Shown in pieces: positions 1 through 10,008 of a DNA stretch of 64,000 nt. Under the pieces are notes generated by a model. The model worked only from the letters and a program-made list of their open reading frames with translations, ran no database searches and was not told the origin of the DNA. Positions within the stretch are counted from its first letter, which is position 1. The number at the start of each line of letters is the position of its first letter. The DNA is from Paracamarosporium sp. OC-R06-R3. Its lineage: Eukaryota > Ascomycota > Dothideomycetes > Pleosporales > Didymosphaeriaceae. Location: NCBI GenBank assembly GCA_019828545.1, contig JACVRA010000165.1, positions 682,001-746,000 of the forward strand, written 5' to 3'. Both the position numbers and the translations under genes were made by a program.

Positions 1-1361
1 AAGGCTTTAACTTTCGAGGATAAGGATGCAGTGTGGTTTACTGCCCAGTTGACGCCCTTCGCCTGCCCAACGATCTTGAAAAGATCACTGACTATCATGA
101 TGATCCAGAAACATAATGCCGGTCCCGGATCATATGTCTCCCACATCTCTTCTTTAAAGTTGACACCCCATACCCAGCACATCATCGTTATACGTCCTAA
201 ATCGGCCCACCATTCCCGGTGCCACGGTCTGCATCGGAAGAAGATTCGCGCGAACTCGGAAACAGCTAGAGGTGCGGAATACATCGCTTTCGGGACATTT
301 CCATCGGCCGGAAATTGCACGGGAATACAATCATTGCTTTCCAGCGTCGGTGATGTATACGCAAGCGCAAGGACCTTCTTTAACTCAGGGACCGCCGCAA
401 GTAGCACAAGACTTGCATGCGGCTCATTATGGCAGCTAACGACCGTGACCTTCCTTACAAAGCCTGCGTACCTGACCTTATCTAGTAAATGGAACGTAAG
501 ATTGAGATGGTTCGCAACAACAGTCTGCCATCCATCTAGCGCTTCTACTAGCCTTTGCGTGAATTGGTAGAGCACATCATACAACGGCTCACCAGTACCA
601 ACAATGATGAAGTTTCGATCTGTAGCTTTCGTATTGGTAACTACAAAAGAACGTATCTGGCCGGCATGCACAAACGCATGTGCAGCATAGAATGAGCCGC
701 CCTCAGCTACTTCAATAAGTCGGTATGGTTTTGTGTCTGACATTGGCAGGCGCTTGATTGCTTCGACGGTGTGGTCGTCCAGCGTGGAGCAAGAGACAAT
801 CAGAGGGGTGCTGGAATCTCTGGATCTTGGTGCTGACGATGTGATCGTGGGTTCGACGTCTACGAGCGTGTCCTCATCGTCCGTGTCGTAGCATGGTAGA
901 GGCTGTAGGGAGAATGTCGATTCGCGATTACTAAGTATCTCCGCGATACATGTGCGTGAGTGAACTGTAAAAGAGGCAGGCACCTTGACGATACAGGGGG
1001 CTTCGGAAGAGACATTGATGATATTGTCGCGCACGAAGTCCTGGAACTCGTAGTCATCCAGGGCAAGAGCTTCACCGACGATGTTGGCGCCTCTTGCCCT
1101 CAAGCTTTCAGCGAAGTGTCCAGGTAGGGATCCAAAGGGAATGACAAGGTCAATGTCGTGTCCGATCGCTTTCCATAGTTCCGCTGCGTTCCATGTCCCA
1201 GTCAGGCGATAGAAGCGTCGGTAAGCGCGAGAGTACCGGGCTGGTGCTGTTCCCCATATACGTTCTTCATCGGCAGCATGGACAGTGTGGCCTTCTGCAG
1301 CAAGCACTCTTGCTAGGGCAAGAGCAGTCGGCAAAGACGCCGAAGTAAAGAGAATGTGCAT
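1..1361 (-). CDS. ATP-grasp-like enzyme, 3' end cut by the window edge
   Basis: An open frame runs on the minus strand from an ATG at 1361 to base 1 with no stop, giving at least 453 residues. The N-terminus (MHILFTSASLPTALALAR) followed by GHTVHAADEERIWG and ARYSRAYRRFY matches the Rossmann-like pre-ATP-grasp fold of carboxylate-amine ligases, in which a substrate carboxylate is activated with ATP. A segment around YRLIEVAEGGSFYAAHAF resembles the central ATP-grasp strand. I do not see a clear glycine-rich ATP loop, so catalysis is not proven. The last visible part is rich in Trp and Met and may be an extra C-terminal region. In fungi such proteins often lie near biosynthetic genes, but the left neighbour is outside the window. 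The family call is moderately sure; the substrate is unknown. Confidence 0.6.
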   Translation of the reverse strand, partial: MHILFTSASLPTALALARVLAAEGHTVHAADEERIWGTAPARYSRAYRRFYRLTGTWNAAELWKAIGHDIDLVIPFGSLPGHFAESLRARGANIVGEALALDDYEFQDFVRDNIINVSSEAPCIVKVPASFTVHSRTCIAEILSNRESTFSLQPLPCYDTDDEDTLVDVEPTITSSAPRSRDSSTPLIVSCSTLDDHTVEAIKRLPMSDTKPYRLIEVAEGGSFYAAHAFVHAGQIRSFVVTNTKATDRNFIIVGTGEPLYDVLYQFTQRLVEALDGWQTVVANHLNLTFHLLDKVRYAGFVRKVTVVSCHNEPHASLVLLAAVPELKKVLALAYTSPTLESNDCIPVQFPADGNVPKAMYSAPLAVSEFARIFFRCRPWHREWWADLGRITMMCWVWGVNFKEEMWETYDPGPALCFWIIMIVSDLFKIVGQAKGVNWAVNHTASLSSKVKA

Positions 1362-1775
1362 CGCGAGGAATGGTCACAAGAACAACTTGATTCCCGTCAA
1401 GCTGGAAATGCGCTGGAGCGGTGTTGATACGCACACTGGAGGCGGGGAGTCATGGCAATCAAAGTGAAAACAGAAGTATCGCATCGTCCCATTGTCGCGT
1501 CGAAGTGGTTGATGTTGTGCAAGCCATTGTGACGGAATGTGGGGCGTTGGAGGCAAAGCATCCTATAGGACGACGCCACATTCCGCGGGGGTTTCCTAAA
1601 ACTACCGTGGGAATGCCCTAGCATGGCTGGCGGTCACGCCAAAGCACAACACAAACTCTGGCAAAGTTGCAAAATCATGTGAAGATGGCAGGGCTGTCGC
1701 ATGCCTCGTGGCTGTGGGGTATCATTTGTATTGTACATTGCCTTTCGGCCTAGTTCTACATGTATCGTAACATCG
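1362..1775. other. intergenic, nothing recognised
   Basis: About 410 bases separate the start of the ATP-grasp-like gene from the stop of the next minus-strand gene. Only short overlapping ORFs on both strands are present, and I see no RNA gene or repeat. Confidence 0.5.
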
Positions 1776-3428
1776 TTATCGTTGCATTTCAGCTACCACG
1801 CTGGGATGCGTTGGCGGTCCGTCTTTCCCTACGCTTCGCAGATCCTGCAGTAGCAGCCTTAAGTGATCCTCTCGGTTTTGGTTGCTCCTCCAGGTCACTG
1901 CTTGCGAATAGTAGATTAAGTCCCACGCATCATCTGAGAGGTTTTGTAGGAATGTAGGCAGCGAGCGCGCTTTCGAATACGCACGCCAAAGGATGCGTCG
2001 TATGTCATCGTTGGCGCCTATGTACGCGTACTCGATAGCTTCGTTAAAAATGCGGAGCGCTGGTGCGATGTTGAACGGCGGAGGGAGATCCACACGGAGA
2101 GTTTCTAGAGCAGCACGATGTTCGGGATCGCTCCGTGCGATTTGCATGCGCTGTCTTAGGCTTGTGGTGCGGTGGGCTTCGAGCTTTGTCGGATCGGGTG
2201 CCAATTCCATGGGAGTTCCCAGCTCAGCCCGTCTCTGCTGCTCTTCAACGATGACTTTTTGGATGTACATGAGTTTCTCCATTAGCTTCGGATCCTGCAT
2301 GATTTTGTCGACCTTAGCTTCGAGCTCGGCGTCCACAGGCTCGCCATTCTCGTCTTCTCCATAGTTCCGAACGCCTCCAGCCGGACTTGACTTTGCAAGC
2401 TGCAGTAGCTCTTTGCCCAGCTCCTCGAAGCTCATCTCTCTGCCTTTCATCTCTTCTTCATCTATATCCTCGTCTTCCTGATCTTCGTTAAGAACTTTCT
2501 CCATTTCAGCTTCAAGCTTGTCGAGCGCGTCGTCGGGATCCGCCGAGTCCATTCCCATGGTACCCATTAGGTCTTTCATCTGCCGCAGCAATTTGGACAG
2601 TTCATCCGGTTGGTCGAAGATGTCTGCCTCATTGGCTTGCTCATCGACACTCTGTCCATGTTCAGCTTCCCAAGCAGCCATCTTCTCTTCAAATTTCGGG
2701 TCGCTACCGAGCTTCTCGATCACCTTATCGAGCGCTGCCTGGTATTCCTTTTCATCGCCGCCCAGCTCGGGGAGAGCGTCTTGCAATTCTTCTAACTCCG
2801 GCCGTGCGTATGCAAAGTCGGGATCCTCCATCAACTCACTTAGCGAATCGAACTTTGCTCGCTGTAGTGCCGATTCCAGCTCCTTCGCTATGGGCTCTTC
2901 TTCCTGCTCCGCTTCCGCCAGCATCTGCTCCTGTTGCTCTTTTGTCAAGATAAAATTTTCCTTGATGTCCTTCAGCTCATCAGTCAAGTCCGCAAAGTAT
3001 GGATCCTGCATCAATTCATCCAGTAACTGCCGATTTAGCTCTCGATCATCGAAGTCTGGGTCCTTCTCCGCTTGTAAAATCATCTTGTATCTTTCGTTGT
3101 GCTTTCGTCGTTCTTCGGGTGTTCGTATATGTTCGATGAGGCGCTCGCCGGTTGGGCTGGTGGGATCCTCCTCGTAGATTGATATGGGGATTGCATCGGG
3201 GTCGTTGATTTGCTCTTCAGTCAACGGAGCTTCTATTTTCTCGAGATCTTCGATCGTCTGCGGCAGGCGCAATAGCGGTTCACCAGGTTCAAAGAAGTTC
3301 TTTATCTTCCTAGGACGATGAGCGAACCGCACGGTGATGGGGAGGATTGAACGTCGCAACGGCACAGGACGGGCTCGCACGCGCAGAAGCAGCCCGCCGC
3401 TACGCAGAGCGCCAAAGGTATTGTTCAT
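1776..3428 (-). CDS. acidic mitochondrial-type protein with DPxF-like repeats
   Basis: Single exon of 550 residues. I start it at the ATG at 3428; the frame is open further upstream but has no earlier ATG. The first 35 or so residues contain many Arg, Ser and Leu and no acids (MNNTFGALRSGGLLLRVRAR), then RFAHRPRKIKNFF, which looks like a mitochondrial presequence. The middle is very acidic and coiled-coil-like (EEQ, EDEDIDEEE). Short motifs of the form L-M-x-D-P-x-F recur (AEKDPDF, LMQDPYF, LMEDPDF, LGSDPKF, IMQDPKL). The C-terminal 100 residues (RRILWRAYSKARSLPTFL, DLIYYSQAVTWRSNQNRED) are less acidic and look like the conserved domain. I infer a mitochondrial matrix or membrane-associated protein, possibly in mitochondrial gene expression. 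I do not recognise a specific family. Confidence 0.75.
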   Translation of the reverse strand: MNNTFGALRSGGLLLRVRARPVPLRRSILPITVRFAHRPRKIKNFFEPGEPLLRLPQTIEDLEKIEAPLTEEQINDPDAIPISIYEEDPTSPTGERLIEHIRTPEERRKHNERYKMILQAEKDPDFDDRELNRQLLDELMQDPYFADLTDELKDIKENFILTKEQQEQMLAEAEQEEEPIAKELESALQRAKFDSLSELMEDPDFAYARPELEELQDALPELGGDEKEYQAALDKVIEKLGSDPKFEEKMAAWEAEHGQSVDEQANEADIFDQPDELSKLLRQMKDLMGTMGMDSADPDDALDKLEAEMEKVLNEDQEDEDIDEEEMKGREMSFEELGKELLQLAKSSPAGGVRNYGEDENGEPVDAELEAKVDKIMQDPKLMEKLMYIQKVIVEEQQRRAELGTPMELAPDPTKLEAHRTTSLRQRMQIARSDPEHRAALETLRVDLPPPFNIAPALRIFNEAIEYAYIGANDDIRRILWRAYSKARSLPTFLQNLSDDAWDLIYYSQAVTWRSNQNREDHLRLLLQDLRSVGKDGPPTHPSVVAEMQR

Positions 3429-4079
3429 TGCGGATTCCCTGGCGGAATCGACGACCGCAATGCGCGAGCATAAGAAGATCAAATGACGGTTTCGTATTGT
3501 TTCTACAATCCTGCGCTCGGTTTGTTTGCAGCGCCGACGCTTGAGATCCAGACTTGTTTCTTGGCGCTCGGAGGTCCGCCATCGTGCACGTGCGCCATCT
3601 CAGGGCATCCAGGTACAAGTGCATACGTCAACACCATGCTGGTCCCCGTATCATTCAATCAGATATGATCCAACCTCACCAAAAGATAAAGCCATGAGTG
3701 TCGCCGTTCTATTTTTATTTTCTCTTTTTTCTCTTGGCCTCACACACCACTTCCCATCGTGACCGTTCGGAAGGTACCCGGACATGCATACTTTAACCCC
3801 TTGCACAGATTTTTTTTTTTCATGGTTCCATATAATCAGCCAGATAGAAGGAATAGTACAATTTGATACAAATTGCAGGCTGAGTGTATTGAACCCTAGA
3901 GTGAGTGCTTGCCAAAGGCGCAGCAGAATGTCGCGCCTACCGTTTATGCACCACTCCTTCCCCATTTTTACAATCTAAGGCCTAATTACCCCCGCAAATG
4001 TCCTCACCAAATAACAATTCACCAAAATGTTTCATTTTTTATATAATATATTTTATTCCTCTCCATCAAACATTGGCAA
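3429..4079. other. intergenic, AT-rich towards the tRNA-like gene
   Basis: About 650 bases upstream of the mitochondrial-type gene (its promoter side) run up to the tRNA-like gene. A/T runs occur near 3710-3730, 3815-3825 and 4035-4055. I see no coding region or RNA gene here. Confidence 0.5.
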
Positions 4080-4253
4080 GTTGGGGTAGCACAGTGGTAG
4101 TGCGCTCTCTGACTTCGTCCGGATCGCTTGCGTCCAGTTCTCTACTGTTACGATGCTGGCTGACTACCAGTACTTTCCGCGGCGAAAGGAACAGCCGCTT
4201 TAGTGGCTGGATCCATTCAGAGAGAGACGTGGGTTCGATTCCCACCCCTAATA
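4080..4253 (+). tRNA. tRNA-like gene with an intron of about 100 nt, isotype unresolved
   Basis: A 5' half (4080 on) and a 3' half (to 4253) fold as a tRNA. The acceptor GTTGGGG pairs with CCCTAAT with two G-U pairs. U8 A9 are present. The D arm is GCAC-AGTGGTA-GTGC, the anticodon stem is CTCTC/GAGAG, and the T arm is GTGGG-TTCGATT-CCCAC. The box A (TAGCACAGTGG) and box B (GGTTCGATTCC) promoters are both good. A run of five T at 4260-4264 is a fitting Pol III terminator. The anticodon loop begins TGACTTCG and is interrupted by roughly 100 nt, so the intron would be long. With the best stem pairing, position 33 is G rather than the nearly universal U. A shifted stem gives U33 and a GAC (Val) anticodon, but with a mismatch. 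Isotype and function are therefore open. Confidence 0.65.
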
Positions 4254-5731
4254 GCATTGTTTTTCTTTCCCTGTTTTCTTGCGTTGCTGGCCTTTCCGTC
4301 AGGACACTGCGAGACTTGGTTCTTGTGCCTTTCTTTTTTAACCCTAGGAGTATTTCTTCTTGCGAACCAATGAGTGATCTCATGTATCATGGTGTTTGAC
4401 GACAAACGGTATCGTGTCCTTTTGAAGTGAAAGCAGCCAGGTGGCTGTATATAAATATGCGTTTTCGTGTTTCTTCACTAGACGACACACTTATCCTTGA
4501 ACATGAATTACCTCGATTGTATTTATCGTCTCGCACATAGAGAGAGAACATCAAACTAAAGGCGGATTGATGTAGTGGTATCATTACGGCCTCAACGAGT
4601 GTCCAGCTCCTCGATGACCTCCTCACTCATCCACGTGTGAGTGAGAAGGTCATGGGGAAATACGTGGTTGAAGTTAGCTAAGCAGCAAAGTACGCTCGAA
4701 GTATAAGCCGTAGAGGATGCCCACGACTTGGAAAGAAGAGAACAGTCGTTGCTATGATTTTTATCGGCATACGAGAGGAGCTCAGCTTCATGGGGGTTAT
4801 CATTTCGGCATCGCGATCCGATACGAGGTGGCGCGAGAGGTGCCTATTGGCTTCTAAACCGAGACCCAAGTAATTAGAGCGTCAAATGTATTTTTAAGAG
4901 GTATAAGTAAACGAGAAATGCCGAGAACATAAATATTCGTAGAAAGAATGGCTAGACTAGACCGTGACGCGTTGTAGCAATGAGCTCACCCGAGGAAGGA
5001 CAGATTGAACCGAGAATCGCCGGGGAGGGGTGCAAAGCTCAGAAGGGTAACAGTAGCTGCCAGCTGTGATTATTGAGTACAAATAAGTGCAAAGTGTAGC
5101 ACGGACCAATGGGTGGGTAGCGATGCGGCAAGGCTGGGGTTGTAGCAGCACCCCACCCGTGGACGGTGCGTGCGCACGTGCTTCCCTGATGTCGCCGGTC
5201 TCATTTACGAACACCAACGTAGTCTCCACGCACATCATTTCAATTTCAAGCTCTATGTCGTGTCTTGCATTGATGACGATGTAGCAATTGAGGCATTTCA
5301 AGTTTTAGGGAACCAGCCCGGCTGATGACGTTGCGCATTCCAATCCCATGCATCCGCCATGGCGCTGCCTACGACCTAGCAGGACAATTCAGCCTTCTAA
5401 TTCATGAGAGACATCCTACAATACAGTTTTACAACGATCAAAATGACTCGATAGCCGGCATACTCGTGAATCGCCTATTGCGACTCATTTTAACATCCCT
5501 GCATCACAGACCCAGTGGCTGCACTTCCCCGCACAAGCTGAAGTAGCTCAGGTTGTTCCCGAAGATCGTCTCACCGCCGGCGGCTTGGTATAGCTATGAT
5601 TGGGATAGATGCCATGCATCCTTCGGTGGGAAGGCAGCGGAACGCCGTGAACCTTCGGCTTTAAGGGCTCCTGCCTTTCTTTGTCGTTCCATGAAATCTT
5701 CATTCTTCATTCCAATTTAAATCAAATACCA
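4254..5731. other. intergenic region with one fragment resembling a tRNA 5' half
   Basis: About 1.5 kb holds only short ORFs. At about 4560-4600 the sequence GCGGATTGATGTAGTGGTATCATT resembles the 5' half of a tRNA-Gly-type gene, but no matching T arm with a GGTTCGANTCC box B is seen downstream. The last 150 bases before 5732 are presumably the leader and promoter of the MFS gene; I see no clear TATA box. Confidence 0.5.
4260..4264 (+). terminator. Pol III terminator (T5)
   Basis: Five T residues start six bases after the discriminator base of the tRNA-like gene, the normal position and form of a fungal Pol III terminator. More T-rich sequence follows to about 4276. Confidence 0.6.
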
Positions 5732-7481
5732 ATGTCCAATATTGAGAAACAGACCGTCGAGAGTCTAGAACATTCCAAAGCTAGCCTTGAGCAGCTGAAA
5801 CAAGTCACTACTGTCGACACCCTACATCAAGATGAGGCGCTCAAGGTTCTGGCACAATATGCTGGCGATACAGCTTGGACATCTGAAGAGGAGAAGAAAC
5901 TCACACGAAAGATTGATCGCAAACTGATCGCTCTACTATGTGTCACATATGGCCTTCAGTACTACGATAAGGCCATGCTTTCTCAGGCAGCCCTGTTCGG
6001 TCTGCGGGAAGATTTGGATCTTAGCGTTGGGGATCGGTACTCCTTCTCGGCCAGCATATTCTACCTTGGCTTCATTGTTGGAAGCTATCCTGCTGTTCTC
6101 ATGGCGCAACGCTTTCCAATCGAAAGAGTCGCTTCTGGGATTGTGGCCATTTGGGGAGTGTGCCTTATGTGTTCGGCCGCTTGTCACAACTGGCAGGGCT
6201 TCTACGGTAAATTTTCCCCTCAATTGTGAACGGAAGTAACATCTACTAAGCTTGAATTTGCACTCTAGCTCAGCGGTTCTTCCTTGGTTTCCTTGAAAGT
6301 GGAATTTCGCCGATGTTTATGCTTGTTGTTGGAGGGTGGTACAAGAAGCAAGAACAGGCTTTACGGATGGGAGCTTGGTATTGCTGCACAGGCTACGTAT
6401 CTGCAGTTTCTCCCTTGATCAATTATGGGCTCGGACATATCCGTGGTGGCGGGTAAGCGAAACGCTTCAATCAAACATATCAGGCCTATTTCGCTGACTG
6501 CCTTTACAGCTTGAATAGTTGGCAGTATATGTACCTAGTCGCTGGGGCTATTACTGTTTTCTGGGCCATCATCATTTATCTCTTCATGCCGCCGGATCCT
6601 ATCCGAGCACGAGGCTTCACCGATCGAGAACGATACATCGCTGTTGCGCGCATGCGTTCAAACAACTCTGGCGTCCGGAATACCCACTTCAAAGTCGAGC
6701 AGGTGTGGGAATCGCTGCTTGATATTAAATTCTGGCTTGTATTTGCTACCGCTTTCCTAATCATGATCGCGAACGGCCCTGTATCTTCATTCATTCCCAT
6801 CATCATCTCCGGTTTCGGGTATAACCGTCTTAATTCCCTATTACTAACACTCCCTGCTGGTGTTGTCATTGGCACTATCGAGCTTGCTGTAAGATTCGCT
6901 TGAGTAGATCAAATCGTTGTTGTTAACCGTAGTACAGGCACCTTATCTGGCGTATCGTATACCTCGCATTCGTACATGGATCATCGCAATCTGCCAGCTC
7001 GGTACAATCCTTGCAAGTCTACTACTTTGGTTGTTGCCTCGAAGCGCCAAAGGCGGCCTTCTTTTTGCGTGCTATATTCTTGCCTCTTTTGGAGGGGGTT
7101 ATGCTGTATTGATGGGATTACAAATAGCCAACACAGCTGGCTACACGAAACGTTCTAGTAAGCATGCACATGGCACGACCAAATGTACTCTGTTTGTTGA
7201 AACCCTACACAGTCACTTCGTCAGGTATTTTTGTGGGCTATTGCCTGGGAAATTTCGTCGGCCCCCTTCTATTCAAGCCCAAAGATGCGCCTATCTACGC
7301 CCCAGGATTCATCGCTGTCCTCATCACCTCTATCGTCGCAGCTCTTCTTGCCATCGTCTATCGCTATGTATGTATTTACGATAACAAGCGCCGGGACAGC
7401 ATATCCGAAGAGGGGTTTGAAAATGCTTTCGAAGACGACTTAACAGATAAAAGGAATCCGCAGTTTAGGTACACCATATAG
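5732..7481 (+). CDS. MFS permease, allantoate/DAL5-like (ACS) group
   Basis: Five exons: 5732-6206, 6269-6452, 6510-6888, 6938-7157 and 7213-7481. All introns are GT-AG and 49-62 nt long, and the joins keep one frame of 508 residues. After a hydrophilic N-terminus come the motif KIDRKLIALLCVTYGLQYYDK at the first membrane helix and paired helix blocks typical of a 12-helix MFS protein. RFFLGFLESGISP and the late NTAGYTKRS ... GYCLGNFVGP are signatures of the anion:cation symporter group that includes yeast allantoate, nicotinate and vitamin permeases. It should sit in the plasma membrane and import a small organic anion with protons. The substrate cannot be told from sequence. An in-frame ATG at 5681 exists; 5732 fits the family N-terminus better. 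Confidence 0.88.
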
Positions 7482-8124
7482 CAGTAATCGGAAACACGAA
7501 AGAAATGTGTTTCGAGGGTGGGAACTGAAAGCTATGAATGGCGAGTGCTCCCGAGCGGTTCGGTACGTTATTAATGGTCCGAATAGCATCACGTGCACTT
7601 GCTCCAGCTCAATCATACTTCTCTATTTACACAATCATCATGCAAATCGTTCTACTATTTCAGCTATACAGTTAAATGATGTCACACTCTGCTCGTTACC
7701 CTAGTTGTCGCGGTCGTGACCGCGGTTGCGGCGATGAGTGGCCTGCAAGTGACCGTTAGCCATGGTTCCAGTACTCAACGATTTTCAATCACGTTGTCTG
7801 TAATCTGGTTTAATTCTAATAGGCTATCAGTGCAATCAACTCCAACAGTTCGGATTGCACAGCGACGATTTAGTCCGTCGGCACCCCGCGCGCTGTACCG
7901 CTCACATGCCGGTTCTTGCGCGAACATCTCTTTGGTGCTTTCCGCAACAGTTAGCTCAGTTCAGTGTTCCTATATCGGTGCTCCACAAACGCTGATTCCC
8001 ATTTTATGGCCAGCACATAATTCCGAATCACAAGGGCAGCCAAACGTGCTTCCAAATTTCATCTGCGAAGGCGTACTCCAGTTAACGTTCCAGCCAGATC
8101 TACGCGCTCTCTAGCTCTTCTGTC
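7482..8124. other. intergenic, no gene recognised
   Basis: About 640 bases lie between the stop of the MFS permease and the next start. One frame is open from 7716 to 8114, but it begins with GTG, has no useful ATG and looks like leader sequence of the downstream gene. Confidence 0.5.
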
Positions 8125-10008
8125 ATGCCATCATGGAAGAGCCCGTTCAAGAAGCGATCTTCGACTGTTCCACTAGCTCCTATTAACAAAGACAGATGCA
8201 ATGATCCCGCTGAATTCCGCCTGCCAACGAATCCGAAGGACGTTAAGTTACAGCAAATAGAGCCTCAGACACTTCCCAGTGCAGAAGCCGATGTACATGC
8301 AGTTCGTTTCTTTTTGTACCATGTCCTCACCTTCAGAGGCAATCGTATAGCCAAGCACTGGCCGCAATGGTAAGTGGCCTTATGTGAGGCATTTATACGC
8401 TGCGTTTCTGAGCTGCACGCTTATTTTGCTAGGGTTTTGGAAACAGTCGCATACTGGAAAGGCAATGGAAAGGCATTGCGAGAACTAGAAGGCGATCTGT
8501 CGCATCTATGTCCTATGAGCGCCGGCTATGCTGAGCTTGACAGCAAGACATCTCATCAAAGCAGTCCTTCAGGTGACTGCAGAACGCACATTGGCTTAGT
8601 ACTGAGTGCCACAATCAAGAAGCTGAAGGGAAAGGAAGAAGCTAAGGCGAAAGCGCATGAAGAATGGAAAGCGACGCAGAGAGGTTCAGGATATCCATGG
8701 CATCAATCCATGGGTAACTTGCCTGGTTCCATGAGTATCCGTTCATCCTCCCATCTTTCATCGCGGAGTAGAGCGGCGAGTGTTCATGCTCAGGCGCATT
8801 TTTCTAGTACGATGCCGAACCTTCGTGCAATGTACAATGCCCATGCCGCATATACACCTGTCTCAAGTCAGTATGCACCATATACGACCGTCTCAGGACA
8901 TACGATAGCTTATGTCGGCTCGACGGCTCCTCCACAGAGAGGGGCCAATGTCGAAATAGCGTACGGCTCCAGCGTCGAATCGCCAGGGTTCTCTGGAAAC
9001 TATAGCTCTGAAACATACACGACTGACCTTACAAGCCCACCGCAGTCTCCGAAATCTGTCTATGTCGAAGGAAAGTCACCGCTTGACGCAATTTCACCAA
9101 CAAACGACATCACATCTTTCGGCGAAGTAGGCTTTGATAGGAGGCACAAGCTTAGATATGGCCCGGACCAATTCCTTCCTTTTTTTGAATCTTCTGCAGG
9201 CTCTCAACAGCAGCCGACAGATCAGGAGGAGGCCGTAGTAGAAGCTAAATTATACGGTGCAATGCCACCACCAGACCTAACTCGTTCGGTTGGTGACCGC
9301 CCAAACTACGCTACGGCTCAGGAATGCAGGACTAGAAATCTTCCGGTATATAAATGGAGCCACTCTGTCAACAGTCGTTACCCATCCTCGCCTACCCGCT
9401 ACCGTGCAGGTACCCTAAAAACCATTGGCACATTACCTTATCAATTTTCCACGGACTCTCCTCGCTCCAATGTTCCTGCTCCCCTCGATCGACGATCTTC
9501 GATAGCATCTTCAATTGCGAGACCGATAAGTGCTTGCATAGTTAATGCTGCACCTCCAGGCTTGGCCTGTAGCCAGATTCACACAACACAACTGGGACCA
9601 ACCGCACCGCAAACACCCTCCCGGATCTCGAGAACACCTTCTTATCTCTCCCAAAAACCAATGAGCCGCCAACAAGCCGTCCATCATCCACAAGTCCGTA
9701 CTGTGCATTCTTTCACCGGCCCCCTCCGCTCCGCAGCTACCGCCTCAGTCGACAACTTCGCTCTTTCCCAAGGCGAATATTATGTCTCCAGAGCGAGGAA
9801 TACCCCCGAGCGAGAAGACGTGATAAGAAGAGAAACGGAACGCCGCGAGATTCAAAGAATGCAACGTATGGTACCTGGCGTTTTGCGTAGAGAAGAGACT
9901 GGCTTAATTAGGCCGAGCACGAGGATAATCAATCCGAATACGGGCATGCCATACAAGACACTGATCGAAAAAATGACTGAAAGGGATCTGTTGGATGGCA
10001 AGAAGTAA
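8125..10008 (+). CDS. disordered Ser/Tyr-rich hypothetical protein
   Basis: Two exons, 8125-8369 and 8433-10008, joined across a 63-nt GTAAGT...TAG intron that completes a Trp codon; 606 residues. The first 100 residues look folded (AVRFFLYHVLTFRGNR, HWPQWVLETVAYWKGNGKAL). A Lys/Glu-rich helix follows near residue 160 (KKLKGKEEAKAKAHEEW), then about 350 residues of low-complexity Ser, Thr, Pro and Tyr sequence, and a charged C-terminal helix (ERREIQRMQRM). There is no signal peptide or membrane segment. I do not recognise the family; the shape suggests an intracellular scaffold-like or regulatory protein, but no function should be assigned. The splice model is well supported because both flanking frames are open only on their own side of the intron. 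Confidence 0.75.

Noticed and set aside
31..570. 179-codon plus-strand frame
   Set aside because: It lies antisense to the ATP-grasp-like frame, which has recognisable motifs; a shadow.
4066..4383. Minus-strand frame containing GIEPTS-like residues
   Set aside because: This is the reverse translation of the tRNA T arm (box B), a common artefact of antisense tRNA frames.
7716..8114. 132-codon plus-strand frame before the gene at 8125
   Set aside because: It begins with GTG, has no domain and sits where a promoter or leader is expected.
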